From the NCBI GenBank assembly GCA_037892935.1, contig JAYXKI010000005.1:2170001-2234000 (forward strand): a DNA stretch of 64,000 bases, given 5' to 3'. Origin of the DNA: Phlebopus portentosus. Its lineage: Eukaryota > Basidiomycota > Agaricomycetes > Boletales > Boletinellaceae. A program made the translations under genes and the position numbers. The notes under the pieces were generated by a model. That model saw only the letters and a list, made by a program, of their open reading frames with translations. It searched no databases and had not been told where the DNA came from. Numbering within the stretch: position 1 is the first letter of the stretch; each line of letters begins with the position of its first letter. This document shows positions 32,227 through 43,682 of this stretch, piece after piece.

Positions 32227-33978
32227 CTATCCCTCGTCCTCATCTTCAATCGCACCGGGTATTCGAGCTGTCCTCGGCCGCTCTTCGTCACCATCTCCTC
32301 CACCACCACCATTCTCTTCTCGATTTCGGGCTGTCCCTCGACCCGGACCCCTTCCCTCTCCATCCGCGCCATTACCATTACCAATACCAATACCACTCCC
32401 ACTCGCACCCCCATCCGCCCTCGAAGCGCGCCGCAACCGCCTCGCCGCCTGCTGCTGCTCCCTCTCCCTCTGTCTCTGCCTCTGCCGCGCCTGCGCGAAT
32501 ATCCGCAGCGTGTGCGCGACGCGCACGGTCGTGGTGTTCGGTAGTGGCAGTCTGAGCACGGCGAGCTCGTCGTCCCCCCCGTCGAGCCCCTCGTTCGCTG
32601 CTCCTGACCCCGACCCTGACCCCGAAGCCCCCAGCTCCCCCAGCCCCCGCACGGGAGGAAGCTCGGGGATGGGGGACGTGAGTCGGTGGATAATCTGCCG
32701 GAGGGGGAGATCGATTATCGGGAGGGGGCGGGAGGGGGTCGCGGGGTGTTGGTTTGGTGCTGCTGTTGCTGTTGTCGTTGTCGTTGTCGTTGTCGTCACC
32801 GTCGTTGTTGACGGACGAAGATGACGGTTGTTCCGTCGAGGCGTCTGGGCGTGTAAGCGAGGAGGAAGTCGGGATTGGAGGTGCAGGAGGGTATGTATTC
32901 GCCGAGCTCGCCGTGGCGATCGACGATGTGTCGGGTGAAGAATAAGGGAGGAACGGTGCCGTTTCTTCAGAAGAAGAGAGCTCGGAACTGATCGAGGAAG
33001 ATGCTGGGAAGAGAGGGTCCGGGACGTCAGACGGCATGGCATGCGATAGTGATGTCTCGTAGGATATCGTCGTGAGGATCGCCTGGAGGAACATGATAGT
33101 CGCGTCCAGCAGTAGGAGCTGGAATTTCGTGGGTTTATGTCCTGTAGAAATCAGAACAGAATGAGCACATAGCATCGAGACACAAGTATATGCGAAGCCT
33201 TCAGTAAATTAAAAAAAAATGCGGGCTTTTCGAAAACACAATCCAATCCGAATCAAACTCACCCATCCCAACAAAGTCAAGTAGAACACTCTTCTCTTCC
33301 CCTGCTCCGTGTCCTCCTCCTCCTCCTCCTCCTCCTCCTCCTCCGCCGAACGCATGCGCCCACACGGCACTAGCATTAACCAGCGCAACGAGCACGAACC
33401 AGAATCGCAGGGAGCGCCGCCCATCGAGCTCACGCGCGCGGGAAAACTGGAACTGCGTGATGCACCTGCAGAGGAGGACGAAGACGCTCGGCGCGAGGAG
33501 GAACGAGAGCGTGTGCAACTCGTAGAGCAGGCCGTCGAGCTGTGATCAAATCATTTACAATCCCCGCGTGATTCGTTGGTTTCGAGTACGTGGTTTGTTC
33601 GAACCGTTCGCAGAGGTTTGTTGGAAAGTTTGGATGGCGATAAGGGTACGGTGGAACATAGTTAATGCGTCCCGATGAGCGAGATCGTTGCCCCACCCCA
33701 TCATCACGTCGTGCGTCGTGCGTCGTGCGTCCAGCGGTGAAACGAAAAACACCAACCAGGTAGGTCAAACGCCCCCCAAATCGATAATCAACGCAACACA
33801 ATACCAGCGCATCGCAGCCAATTCCAGAACCAAAAAAAACAACATAAAAAGCAACACAAATCATCAATCAGCACCTTCTCGTATCGTATCCGCCCAACAA
33901 GGCCCCACACATAGACCAAAAAGTCTCACTCACCGAGCAGATGACATGCTTCCTCTGGGCATGATATCGTATCCGCAT
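32227..33978 (-). CDS. DUF1746 membrane protein, Dsc E3 ligase subunit 4-like
   Basis: Minus-strand exons are 33978-33934, 33539-33263 and 33141 to 32227. The conserved DUF1746 core reads RKHVICS|LDGLLYELHTLSFLLAP with a membrane helix, then SLRFWFVLVALVNASAVWAH. A Gly run encoded by CTC repeats follows, then a segment with LLDFVGMG|HKPTKFQLLLLDATIMFLQA, the second membrane helix. The remainder is low-complexity Ser/Pro/Asn-Asp sequence, then LPLRQIIHRLTSPIPELP and a charged end, EDEDEG. The reading frame changes once in the repeat-rich part (about 32740-32820); the intron or indel responsible is not resolved. DUF1746 proteins include fission-yeast Dsc4, part of a Golgi/ER E3 ligase that activates SREBP-type sterol regulators; that role is inferred by family. 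Intron 1 is long for this genome (394 nt). Confidence 0.75.
33312..33344. repeat. CTC trinucleotide repeat in DUF1746 exon 2
   Basis: About 11 CTC units encode an uninterrupted Gly run between two membrane segments when read on the minus strand. Confidence 0.8.
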
Positions 33979-34496
33979 GGCATCTCATCCGGATGAACGA
34001 CAACTTGTTACAAACCCAACTCGTAGCTCGTAGCAGTCCCTCTATCTGCTCCTTTTTTTCTTATCGAGGTTAAGCCGCACGCGCGCGTCGTGCGATGAAT
34101 ACAGGGGAAAGGGGGAAGGGGAAGATTGCTGATGCTGAGGCTGAGGCTGATGCTGATGCTGAGCTGAGCGTTAGGACTCGCAGCGCAGATGACCCCACCT
34201 CTTTCTTTTGGTCGTGCCGATCAACGTGTACTTCTTTAGTAAGTGTATTATTTACTATTGTTTACTCAAACAGAGTCACATATTTGGTAAGAGTGTGTTT
34301 CGTTCGAGTTACAGAAGCACGAAGCATCTAGTCGTACGAAGTCATACCGAGCTCGAAAGAAAGAGAGTCCTGGAGTGACGATACATGAATGGGAACGAGG
34401 GCTCACAACGACAGTACTAGTGAACAAGAGTAAAAAAAGTCCAATACTACACCGTGACAATCTCGTAAAAGAAAGATAAAAGAAGTCCGTAATAGC
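33979..34496. other. Intergenic region
   Basis: This is the 5' flank of the DUF1746 gene and 3' flank of the tetraspan gene. It contains a GCTGAG/GCTGAT hexamer-like repeat at 34130-34166 (read as alternating Ala/Glu/Asp on the plus strand). No gene is supported. Confidence 0.45.
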
Positions 34497-36087
34497 TCAG
34501 CTACGATACGCAGGTGGCGGAGAAAGTGCGCGCAGTACGACCGAGGATTCTCGGGACCGGGAAGTCGGCGGGATAGCAGGTGCAGCACCAGGAGGTAGTG
34601 ACAACACATCACTATCCCTGCTCCGTTCTCTCTCCTCCCTGGAAGCCTGCAAGGTCAGTTCCGATCTTGTATCAGCTCCAGCACTGGCACTCGCGCTTGT
34701 GAGCTGTCTCTCCGCTTCATTACGATGACGCTCTATATTAGCATTCTCGTTAGAGCTTATACTCCTGTCCCCTTCCCCCGTAGTTGCAGGTGCGAGAGTC
34801 GGCGTCGGCGAGTAGCTCCTTCGATGCGGGTCATAAGTCGCGTATGGATCGAATGGCTCTACGCGCGGTGCATTGAGTAGACCCTCCTTGTCCGCTTCGA
34901 GATCCTCTGTTGTACTGCTGAGTGCAGAGTAATGCTTGCCATGAGCTTCTGAGACTCCCAGTCCATCAACGGATGAGAAGCGTCGGTGGAAGGCGTCATA
35001 TGCGTTTTGCCTTGCCTTGATACGTGACTGTCGTGCATCTCGCTTCTCATATCGTAATTGGTTGACGTAGCGCGTTACTACGAGAGTACAATCTATTTGA
35101 TGAGTGACGGTCAATATTAGTCCGGAGAGATCAATTAGAGTAGCATTAGCTTACAAGCTTCAATCGCCAGCACGATTACTGAGATTGCCCAATACACACC
35201 CTTTGTGACGTTTAGCAATCCTTTGCACTGGTCTTGTCCTTGCGGATTACGTATGCCTTCCTCGCAAAGCTTGACAATATCCACGTTCGCAGTATGTGTG
35301 ATCATCCATAAGAAGTACGCAGCGACACCAAAGTTGATGAAAAAGTGGATGTAAAGAAAGACGGCAAAGATCAGTACGAAGGACTGCTTTTTCGCGCATG
35401 TGCCGATGAACCTGGTGAAAAGTATAGTATAAGTCAATAAATTCCACGAGATTTAAATTAGCAAGCGACGAAATAATCTTGGGGCGGTGCCAGACAGACA
35501 TAGACCCAAGCAAAGCGACGTATCACGATTGTAACCGTATACACGACCAAACAATCAAGTCAAAAACGACAGGCCGTGACACGTCCAACGCAGAAGCATA
35601 TGCACCCATCGCCATGAAAGGAACTGAAAATTTCCTTTTTCAACACCCAAGTACACCTCAACTCGCCTCTTATTATGGTGCAATCTGCCAGCCCACAACC
35701 CGACACAGCCCCGGGTCAACCCCGTCGTCGACTCGTTCGACAGCGAGCACCACCATCATGACTCGATGAGAGAGTACTCACCCAAGCGTAGATGCTATGC
35801 ACAAGAAGGTCTCCAGGATGGCCGCCAAGATGAACGCAGTCTTCTCCTTGTTGGACATGAAGTAGTTTGCTGCATCACATCAAAGATCATCGTAACTTTT
35901 CATCAGCACACGACATTCCAAGGACGGAGGGAGCGAACGCACTAGCCACTTCAAACCAGAGGATGACCGCAAGGAGACCCGATACAAGAAGAGTGAGTAG
36001 GGCAAGTACGCCCGCGCCGAGGCGCGCGGGCAGGCAGCAGCAGAAGCGCTGACGCCTGAAGACCCAGTCTGTCACGCAGTTGCCCAT
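34497..36087 (-). CDS. Tetraspanning membrane protein, uncharacterised
   Basis: Four exons on the minus strand (36087-35943, 35869-35782, 35411-35155, 35092-34497) give 361 residues. Four hydrophobic helices are visible: VLALLTLLVSGLLAVILWF; FILAAILETFLCIAST; FVLIFAVFLYIHFFINFGVA; and a fourth around VYWAISVIVLAIEA. Between helices 3 and 4 lies a loop with two Cys (VKLCEEGIRNPQGQDQC), plausibly a disulfide on the extracytosolic side. The N-terminus MGNCVTDW offers Gly2 and Cys4, and RFCCCLP follows, so lipidation is possible. The 190-residue C-terminal tail is cytosolic-looking, charged and Ser-rich. The pattern resembles fungal tetraspanin-like proteins, but I recognise no named family and give no function. 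Confidence 0.8.
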
Positions 36088-37403
36088 TGCCACCCTCTCA
36101 GAACGCTACTCGATCAAGCTTAAATTTCACCGGTCGGTCCCAAGCAAACAAGAGCACAAGAGCAGGAAGGGAGAGGAGAGATGGTGAGTGTTTAATGGAG
36201 AGAGGCAGAAAGGGACTGCGGCGCTCGAAGCGGTGAGCAAAGGAGGCGGTGACAGAGGAGTTAAAGCTGCATAGTGACAAGAATACCCAATAATAAATAA
36301 GAGTCCCAGCGTGTGGGAAGCATGTTCTGCATGATGGTGAGAAAATACTGAGATTTCCTTTTATGGTAAAACCTTTTATGGTAAAGCCTTTAGTGGCACT
36401 GTCGACCCTGATCTGCGACAAAACACCTCGGTGGATCGCTCGACATAGCCTACGCCCCTCTGGCCTCAAAATCGTTGGCTAGTTTCGCAGCCTTTGTCCT
36501 CGATGAGAAAGTCCTCAACGACATTCGAGCTGACCAAGTGAGCTGCGGCTGCGCCTCACAAGCCTGTTTACTTCCGTCGCATCATGATATCAATCACTTC
36601 CGAAGCAAGGCGGCGGTTATCCTTGCTTATCAGGCAGTGGCTTCCGGTTCGTGTCGTGCCTCACCGCTTTGACCTCTTAAACATCGATGATCAAGGCAAC
36701 AAGATTGGAAGGGAGGATTATAGGTCGGCCGCCTTCTTCCGTAGTCTCTCTGGTATTGGGTCAGTATCACGTGTATCGGTTGATTATGTAACTTATTTAC
36801 TGCATTCGGCGTTTACATGCTTTCTTCCACACGGCATCATGGACGAGCAAGGGCGAGCTTAGGATTAGGATTCTTTATAGCGAGGACGAAGCATACTCGA
36901 ATAGGTTCGATATGATGAACGACAATGGGCGCTTTGTTGGTGCAGCGACGAGGTGCGACAGCGTCGGCGTCCGGCGTCTATAGTCTTGGCAGTATGAGCG
37001 CGTCCCGGACCCGGACCGCTGGGCCAAACACGGCAGTTCACGGCTCCAGTCATCCATTCCTTTGGGCAATGAGGTGATGACTGATGGTGATGTCTCAAGC
37101 CATACGTATGGAATCAATCATTGCATGGAACGGAGGAGCCGGTCAGCGGCACCAGAGACACGAATCAGCGTTTGCGCATGCGTCCCTTTGCGCCGAATGG
37201 ACCGGCTACGACCCCCATCTTGGACATCCAGGGACCCGACTTGATCTTGGAGACGGCTGACCCTCCGATGATTACTTACTGCGCACTGCCCTTTAGGCAA
37301 AAAATAAAACTCGATTTTCTGATACTGATAACGTCCGTCTCTCTTACTCCTTCCTCCTCCTACTCTCTTGGCGTCTCTCCTTCACCAGGCAGCGCCAACA
37401 ACA
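36088..37403. other. Region with unassigned open segments, possible broken gene
   Basis: Several plus-strand stretches have coding-like composition but do not assemble into a recognised protein. At 36475-36530 is SFAAFVLDEKVLNDIRADQ followed by a good donor (GTGAGC). At 36640-36760 is VPHRFDLLNIDDQGNKIG with acidic/basic continuation. At 37150-37290 is MRPFAPNGPATTPILDIQGP. They could be exons of an unfamiliar gene or remnants of one. Two copies of TTTTATGGTAAA lie at 36358-36385. Confidence 0.3.
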
Positions 37404-38982
37404 ATGCTCTCCGTATCCCTCCAGCGTCGACATTACATTCGCATCGGCATCCTCCTTCTCGTGCTGATTGTCTTCTGGCAGCGTATAACCGTTGGCTTGA
37501 CTCTTGCATACACATATTTCGCGTTCACTTTTTTGCCGACGGCTGTACTGGGCCAAGGCGATGGTTGGGATCTTGAAAACCTCATCCCTCCACCAGATGC
37601 ACCGGAGGTCGTTCCTCGCATCATTCACCAAGCGCGTCTCGGTGACCTCAAGATGAAGGACAGCTGGATCGAGGCGAATGAGAGCTGTGCAGCTCTACAC
37701 TCGTCACCGGAATGGCGGTTTGAGTTTTGGGACACACCGCGCGCCAATGCGTTCGTTGAGGAAAATTACCCAGACTTGTTGGAAACGTACCTGGGGTACG
37801 GGCAAGGTGCGTTTTCACTTGCAATCAATTGCCCAGAAATTACTGGCGTCGTCGCTAACATATCTACCATCTTGTTCCAGAGATCCAACGATCCAACGTT
37901 ATTCGATACCTCGTCCTCTACAAGATGGGCGGCATGTACATGGACCTTGACATCAAGTGCAAGGCGCCTCTTGACTTCTTCACCACCGTCGACTGGGTGT
38001 CGCCTCCAGGCGTGCCCACAGGGATCAACAATGCGTTCATGGCTGCCGCACCGGGTCACCCATTCCTCAAACACGCGATCGATAACCTGAAACGATACGA
38101 CCTCAACTGGATTTCTCTGTATGCGACCGACATGTGAGTTCTAAATCCGTTTACGAAATGTCCGAGAGGCGCACTTGACGAGTGCGCTGACGCGTGTATC
38201 ATCGCGTCAGTGATTCCCATTTGGCAAACGTCATTAGCGCCTGGGTCTCGTGCCTGTCTGTCACCGGCACGCGCGGGACTCGGATGATCCAGATGATGAC
38301 ATGGAGCCATTTCGAACGGGACCGGTGCCTTCTATCGCGGGATAAGTTTAGCTTACTACTTCTTTTCCCACAGGTTCACGGCCGGGTGTCATTACATCTC
38401 GACAATGCACGCGACATTCTCGGGGCACAGCACGCTGCGCGTGTTGCCGCACGAATACAAGCTCGGTGAGATTTGTAGTTCACGCGAACGAAACTCGTTG
38501 ATTGATAATTTTCTATAGGCGGACATTCTGTTACACCAATATTTGAGCACCTCGGTGCGGCCAGCTGGCACCGTGGGGACGCCACTGCGATCAAGAAGAT
38601 CGGCGACGTCGTGACTTGGCTTCTCGTACCTTGGAAGATCATCGCGATCACAGTGATCAGCTTCACCGGCTGCGTCTGGTTCTGTCGTCGGCGGGTGCGC
38701 AGAGCGGAGAAGATTCGCGCGCAGGATGTTGAGCTGTTCGATATGGAGCGCGAGATACTGTTGGAGGGCGGCGCTCAGGCGGAACGCGGAAGGCAGCCCG
38801 AGCACGAGCGGAGAAACCTGCTCTTGAGACTCTGGCGCGACTCGATATCCGCCTCTGGTCCAGACGAGGCGGAAGCGCACCGCTCAGTCTCGCCTGCGTC
38901 TCGCATGAGCTCGTCAGACAGCACCCTGCGCGAGGACGAGGACGAGATGGACGAGATGAAGAAGGAGCGCAAGTCTTCTTAA
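37404..38982 (+). CDS. GT32-type glycosyltransferase (OCH1/MIPC synthase-like)
   Basis: Four exons (37404-37806, 37881-38133, 38374-38465, 38519-38982) give 403 residues. An N-terminal signal anchor (IRIGILLLVLIVFWQRI) makes this a type II Golgi-style protein. The catalytic domain starts VPRIIHQARLGD and carries WRFEFWDTPRAN, then IRYLVLYKMGGMYMDLDIKC with the DXD motif at about residues 156-158. It continues with GINNAFMAAAPGHPFLKHAI, GCHYISTMHATFSG and HEYKLGGHS. A second hydrophobic segment (WKIIAITVISFTGCVWF) and a long charged tail follow. The family transfers mannose or galactose in the Golgi; the second membrane segment fits the Sur1/Csh1 (MIPC synthase) group better than Och1. The 240-nt gap between exons 2 and 3 is long and might hide another exon. 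Confidence 0.88.
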
Positions 38983-40238
38983 CAAGCCCATGTTCCGACC
39001 CATCAAAATATATTATTCGCAAACATCTCGCTCTGGGCCTGTTTGAACCTTTTGGATTTCTTCAGGAATATTACTCACTCACGCTGAAGCTGCCCTTTAC
39101 AACTTTCCGCTTATTTTCTATCGGTATTCGTACGTCTTTATTGTAGCTGCCAGTGCATTCTACGTATACCTTGTCCACCTGCGCCTGCGACCTGCGCACT
39201 TGCCTTTTTTGCCCCATAAATTTCCGTTCTGTTTAATCGTGCATGGAATTTGCAAAAAAAAACGCAATACGAGCATCCTTTCTATGATGTCCTTTGAACA
39301 TCCTACATCGGTTTGTTGCGCAAGTAGGGGAGATCTTAGGTTCTCTCGACTCGGAATGTCCAATTTTAATCTATTATGACTTCATAATGTTTATATTCAT
39401 CCAGTTACTTCATTGGAAGTACACGGGAGATCACTTGAACAGATCGTACTCAACAGCGCGGGAATAGATTACGCCTGTGCGATACGTGGACGTGAATTTC
39501 TATCCGTATATGAGCGTCAATGAAAGTTGGACATCATTCCTGTGAACACGCCAATGAGAAACATGTTCCAAGTTTGGGCCGAGTACTCCTCCTTCTCCGC
39601 AAACGACCCCGCGAGTTATACCGGTGCCTCCAATCTAGACGAATCTTGCTCAGGACGGGGGTTCGAGGTGTGGTTAGAACTGGCTTGATATAGTCTCTCC
39701 TTGACAGTAACTGAGTAAAGTCTCTGATGGCTTTCCGACTCGGACTGCTAATAACATATCTCATAGCTTGCTTGCTCGCGGTTTAATGAAAAGAGCCATT
39801 GAGGACTTTGCGTCGAATTTTATACTTATGTGGTGCTTTCTAGGCCGAAAACAATTCAAGAGACTCATTACAGTAATACAAAACAAACTGAGAGAATATA
39901 TAATACGACAGACTCAAAAGTTATAATTCTTTTCAATTCCTGGGTACGGTTCTACAGTTTATCTCCAGCTTGGGAGATATAGACTCCATGGCCAGTCCAG
40001 CCTAACTCGTCCGTACTCGCACACGGTGTCGGGTGAGTGAGGATAGAGTGATGGGAGTTTATACGCATATCGGGATTGCGCTTGATAGCGTCATCGGATG
40101 TTGCACGGGACCGCATATAAGCACGACAACACAACATCTGACGGGATGGGTCCCTCAGCTGTATTCGCGTTTTCTTCTGTATCTAGTCTTGTACTACGAG
40201 CTACGAGCTGTGAGCTGTGAGCTGCGCGTTGCTGAGTC
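38983..40238. other. Intergenic region
   Basis: This lies between two plus-strand genes. No coding-like frame was found. A TATA-like element (CATATAAGC, near 40112) sits about 120 bp upstream of the oxygenase start, and tandem copies of GAGCTACGAGCTGTGAGCTG lie at 40199-40221 in its presumed leader. Confidence 0.5.
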
Positions 40239-41584
40239 ATGGCTTCTAAGCACGACTTCACTAGCGTCCCCGTTCTCGACTACAACCTGCTCCTGACACC
40301 GGAAGGGCGCGCCTCATTCATCCTACAGCTCCGACATGCGCTCATCTTTGTTGGGTTCTTCTACCTCAAGAACCCGCCGGTCCCGCCTGCGCTCGTCTCT
40401 TCTCTAATTGACTACATACCGAAACTCTTTGCGCTCCCGCAGGAGAAGAAAGATGCTCTACGGATGGCGAACTCCCCGCACTTCCTCGGGTATTCGCGTT
40501 TCGGAGCGGAGCTCACGCGTGGAGCTACGGACCAGCGCGAACAGTTTGACTTTGGGACTGAGTTTAGAGGCAGACAACAGGAGGAAGGGCCTGAATACTT
40601 GAAATTACAAGGCGAATCGCAGGTATGCAATGCATTTCATGTCGGAACCGTTACAGTCTTACCGATCATCGAGGTCAGTTCCCAGATGAGCAGGATATTC
40701 CCGGATTCAAGGCAACTATCAGCGAATACTATGCCCGGCTGACGGACTTGAGCTATGAGCTTATTGGCCTTCTCTCCGAAGCCCTGGGTCTTCCTCCGGA
40801 TGCGCTGTCAGCCTACTTCGAGTCGCCAGAAAAGATCCAGCACCGCGGCAAGATCGTGAAATACCCGGCACCCGAGTCTGAATCGGACTCTTCGCAAGGC
40901 GTCGGCCCGCACTTCGACGCTGGATTCCTTACGCTCTTACTTCAGGCCTCCCCGCACCGGGGTCTGCAGGTCCAATCCCTCTCTGGTCAATGGATCGACG
41001 CGCCTCCTCTACCCGATACGCTCGTGATTAATCTTGGGAAGGGCCTCGAAGCAGTGACGCGTGGCCTGGCTCGCGCAACAAGCCACCGCGTCTTGAGTCC
41101 GTCGGTCGGCTCGGCGCCTCGCTATTCAGTTCCGTTCTTCCAGCGTATAAACCAGAATATCATCCTTTCTGAACATATCCCAGAGTGTACGTGTCATTTC
41201 GCGTCGCTATACCTGTATTGCTTATACAGCTCCGGTATCTACAGTTCCGCCCGAGATCTTGAAGCTAAAGGATGAACGAGGACAGATTGGAGCAACAGAC
41301 TGTACGTTCTTCGTCGCTGCTGTGTGCTCGTCGATTCCTACTTACCATAATTCTTTCAGCTGTAAATTACGCAGAATATAACACACTTCCTAGCGGTCAG
41401 GTAGAGCTTATCGGCAGAGTAAAGTACGTGACCCAGCTTTATTTTATAAAACAAACTTCTCCGTCTCTGACTGATAGAAAATGACGGTTACAGGAGCCAT
41501 CCGGATGTCGCCCAGCGCCATTATCCAGATCTCTTTAAACAGTTCTTCCCGGATGGCATTCCGGAGAAGATAAACGTGTACTAG
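40239..41584 (+). CDS. 2-oxoglutarate/Fe(II)-dependent oxygenase (isopenicillin N synthase-like)
   Basis: Five exons (40239-40622, 40679-41186, 41245-41301, 41360-41423, 41494-41584) give 367 residues, normal for the family. The N-terminal DIOX_N region has VPVLDYNLLLTPEGRA and FVGFFYLKNPPVPP. The double-stranded beta-helix shows the iron ligands HFD (GVGPHFDAGFLTLLLQ, about residues 206 and 208) and H in SHRVLSP (about 264). RYSVPFF supplies the arginine that binds 2-oxoglutarate (about 276). All catalytic positions are present. Such fungal enzymes hydroxylate or desaturate small molecules. No neighbouring synthase or cluster gene is seen, so the substrate is unknown. Confidence 0.92.
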
Positions 41585-42632
41585 ATGATATGTTTGATTT
41601 TGTATATGCTTGATCTTCCCTTACCTTTTCCTCGCTTTTCAACGGAGCTCTGAAAGAAAGTGTGTTTATTCACGTATGGAAACTCACACAACACCACGAC
41701 GGCAAAGCGCCGCCACAACTAAGTCGATGTCCAGAAGCTGGGAATTTAGATCCTTGACCTGCTTCAAAAGCGAGGTGTTACCCGCTGTTGTGTACCGATT
41801 GGGTGATTCATCTCAAAGTTGAACTGAACGCGATTTATTCGAACTAGCAACTCGCGTTTTCGGCGAAGCCGGGAACCCTGCTGGACATGAATCGTATTAC
41901 TGGTTCTTCCATCTATCTGTTGGATTTCGGGGACGCAGTACAAAAATGATAAATGTGGATCGTGAATATGATTGAGGCATCGAGTTCAAGTCAATTCGAT
42001 TATGAAAAGACTATGTAGTAGTACTTGTCCACCATCTCAGCACGTAATAGATACTGGTTGCTGAACCTTGGTCTGGTGAAAACGATACCAAAATTCCAAT
42101 TCCGATCCAAGCATCTCCATCCAGAATTGATACCTATTTCGGCGAACCAGACTGTGATTTTCGTTCTGCGTCAGCATTACATAATATTAACTGGAATCCA
42201 ATCGGGCTCACGTGCCTAGAGCCCAACTCCGAGAAGCTCCGAAGCTGAAATGAAAATTTTAAGCTTGAGCAGGCAAGCCCTACTTATGCGTGTGCATGTA
42301 TGCGCTGCGTGGTAGTAAAGAGATACCTGCGCAAGCAAGCAAGAGTGCAATGTGTATAGAGTGTACGAGATTGTTTTTGTACTTCTGGCGTCGGGCTTTC
42401 CCGCAAAGGAAGATATGGTGTCGAAGACGAAGGCAAGAACGACAAGAAATAAGTAAAATCAAATGGAGGAAGTATCAGCGAAGAAGAAAGATACCCAGAC
42501 CAGAAACGAAGAAAATATATATGTTTAATTTCCCCTCCTTCAGCGTACGTACACAACAGACCGCTTCAAATATTTTCACAAGAAGATCGTAATCATGAAG
42601 AATAGAAATATACTTGTGAACATGAATATTCA
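41585..42632. other. Intergenic region between convergent genes
   Basis: This holds the 3' flanks of the oxygenase (plus) and the bZIP gene (minus). No gene is recognised; the open frames near 42290-42590 lack coding features. Confidence 0.5.
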
Positions 42633-43682
42633 TCACGCGGCAACGGCAAGCTTCTTCGTTTCATCCTTCGTATTTACGGCACTTTCATCGTTCCCCCTCT
42701 TCCTCTTCGCACCGCTCGACGCCTGGCTCGGACTGGGACTCGGGACGACCTGAGCACCTTGACTAGCGCCCGTAACTCCCACAACAAGGCCCTTCAACCA
42801 TCCGTTTTCCCTTCTCAATCCCTCGCACTCTCTTTCCAATGTATTTACACGAGCCTCGAGTTCTTGGGCGCGTCTCTCTAATGCAGCTTCCCGCTCTTTC
42901 TTCTTCAGCCTGAAGCGAGCGGATGCGGCAGTATTCCTTCGTCGCTTGTCCTCCGCCGCGGCCATAGTCTGCACCACGACTGAGCCTGATTCCGGAGATT
43001 CACCATTTTCACCGTTCGTGGGAGAAGAGGGAGAAGACGCCTTTCGAGGGCGAGATGTACGCTTTGAATGAGTCGATGGTTCGGAAGCGGGTTGTGAGGA
43101 AGTAGGACTGGATTGTGCGGTATTCGACAAGGCGGCCGGTGCAATCCCCGACAGCTGCGCTGCATGCGGCACGAAAGGCGCGGCTGCGAGCGGATAGGTG
43201 GCAAGAAGCTGCGCAAGGGTGGCTGCCTGTTGAGGGACCGGAACAGGAGGCTGGGGAGTAATCTGGGGTAACAAGTACGGATCGATACCGAATCCCGCGA
43301 GAAAACTTCCCATGTCATACGGAACTTGTCCATGCGGCGGAACTACAGACTGCTGAGGGTTAGACACCGGAGTAGGGTTGACGGGATTAACGTGTGCCTC
43401 AAGTGGGGCGGGGCCTTCCGCATCGGTGACATCGTCATCCTTGTCGTCGTCGCCGACTAGCGAAGGAGATGCTTGATCGTCATCCCGCGGCTTACGGGCG
43501 ACCGTTCGGTCGATAGGGGATTCGTCGGTCTGGAAGGTGAGATTGGACCACAAGTCGAGCTGGGCGGCCAAGTCCGGGAAATGAGCGTTGGCAAGCAGAG
43601 AGTCCTGGCCGTTATCTGTATACTGGTCCGAAGCCGAGTCCGTCTGGACGATATTAAGCCCATGGAGAGGGGACGGCGCCAT
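42633..43682 (-). CDS. bZIP transcription factor, Cys3/Met28-like
   Basis: This is a single uninterrupted exon of 349 residues on the minus strand. The C-terminal bZIP domain has the basic region EDKRRRNTAASARFRLKKKE (about residues 244-263). The N-TAASARFR spacing is characteristic of the Cys3/Met28/Zip1 group, followed by a leucine zipper over about 268-300. The rest is acidic and proline/alanine rich (DDDKDDDVTDAEG; PFVPHAAQLSG), consistent with activation regions. Cys3-type regulators switch on sulfur assimilation and cysteine synthesis genes. That link is by family only, although an MCY1-like sulfur enzyme lies 32 kb away in the same window. The absence of introns is unusual beside its neighbours. 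Confidence 0.92.
   Translation of the reverse strand: MAPSPLHGLNIVQTDSASDQYTDNGQDSLLANAHFPDLAAQLDLWSNLTFQTDESPIDRTVARKPRDDDQASPSLVGDDDKDDDVTDAEGPAPLEAHVNPVNPTPVSNPQQSVVPPHGQVPYDMGSFLAGFGIDPYLLPQITPQPPVPVPQQAATLAQLLATYPLAAAPFVPHAAQLSGIAPAALSNTAQSSPTSSQPASEPSTHSKRTSRPRKASSPSSPTNGENGESPESGSVVVQTMAAAEDKRRRNTAASARFRLKKKEREAALERRAQELEARVNTLERECEGLRRENGWLKGLVVGVTGASQGAQVVPSPSPSQASSGAKRKRGNDESAVNTKDETKKLAVAA

Noticed and set aside
32084..32824. 246-codon plus-strand open frame starting in the GT repeat
   Set aside because: It starts inside a microsatellite and is the antisense of the low-complexity DUF1746 tail.
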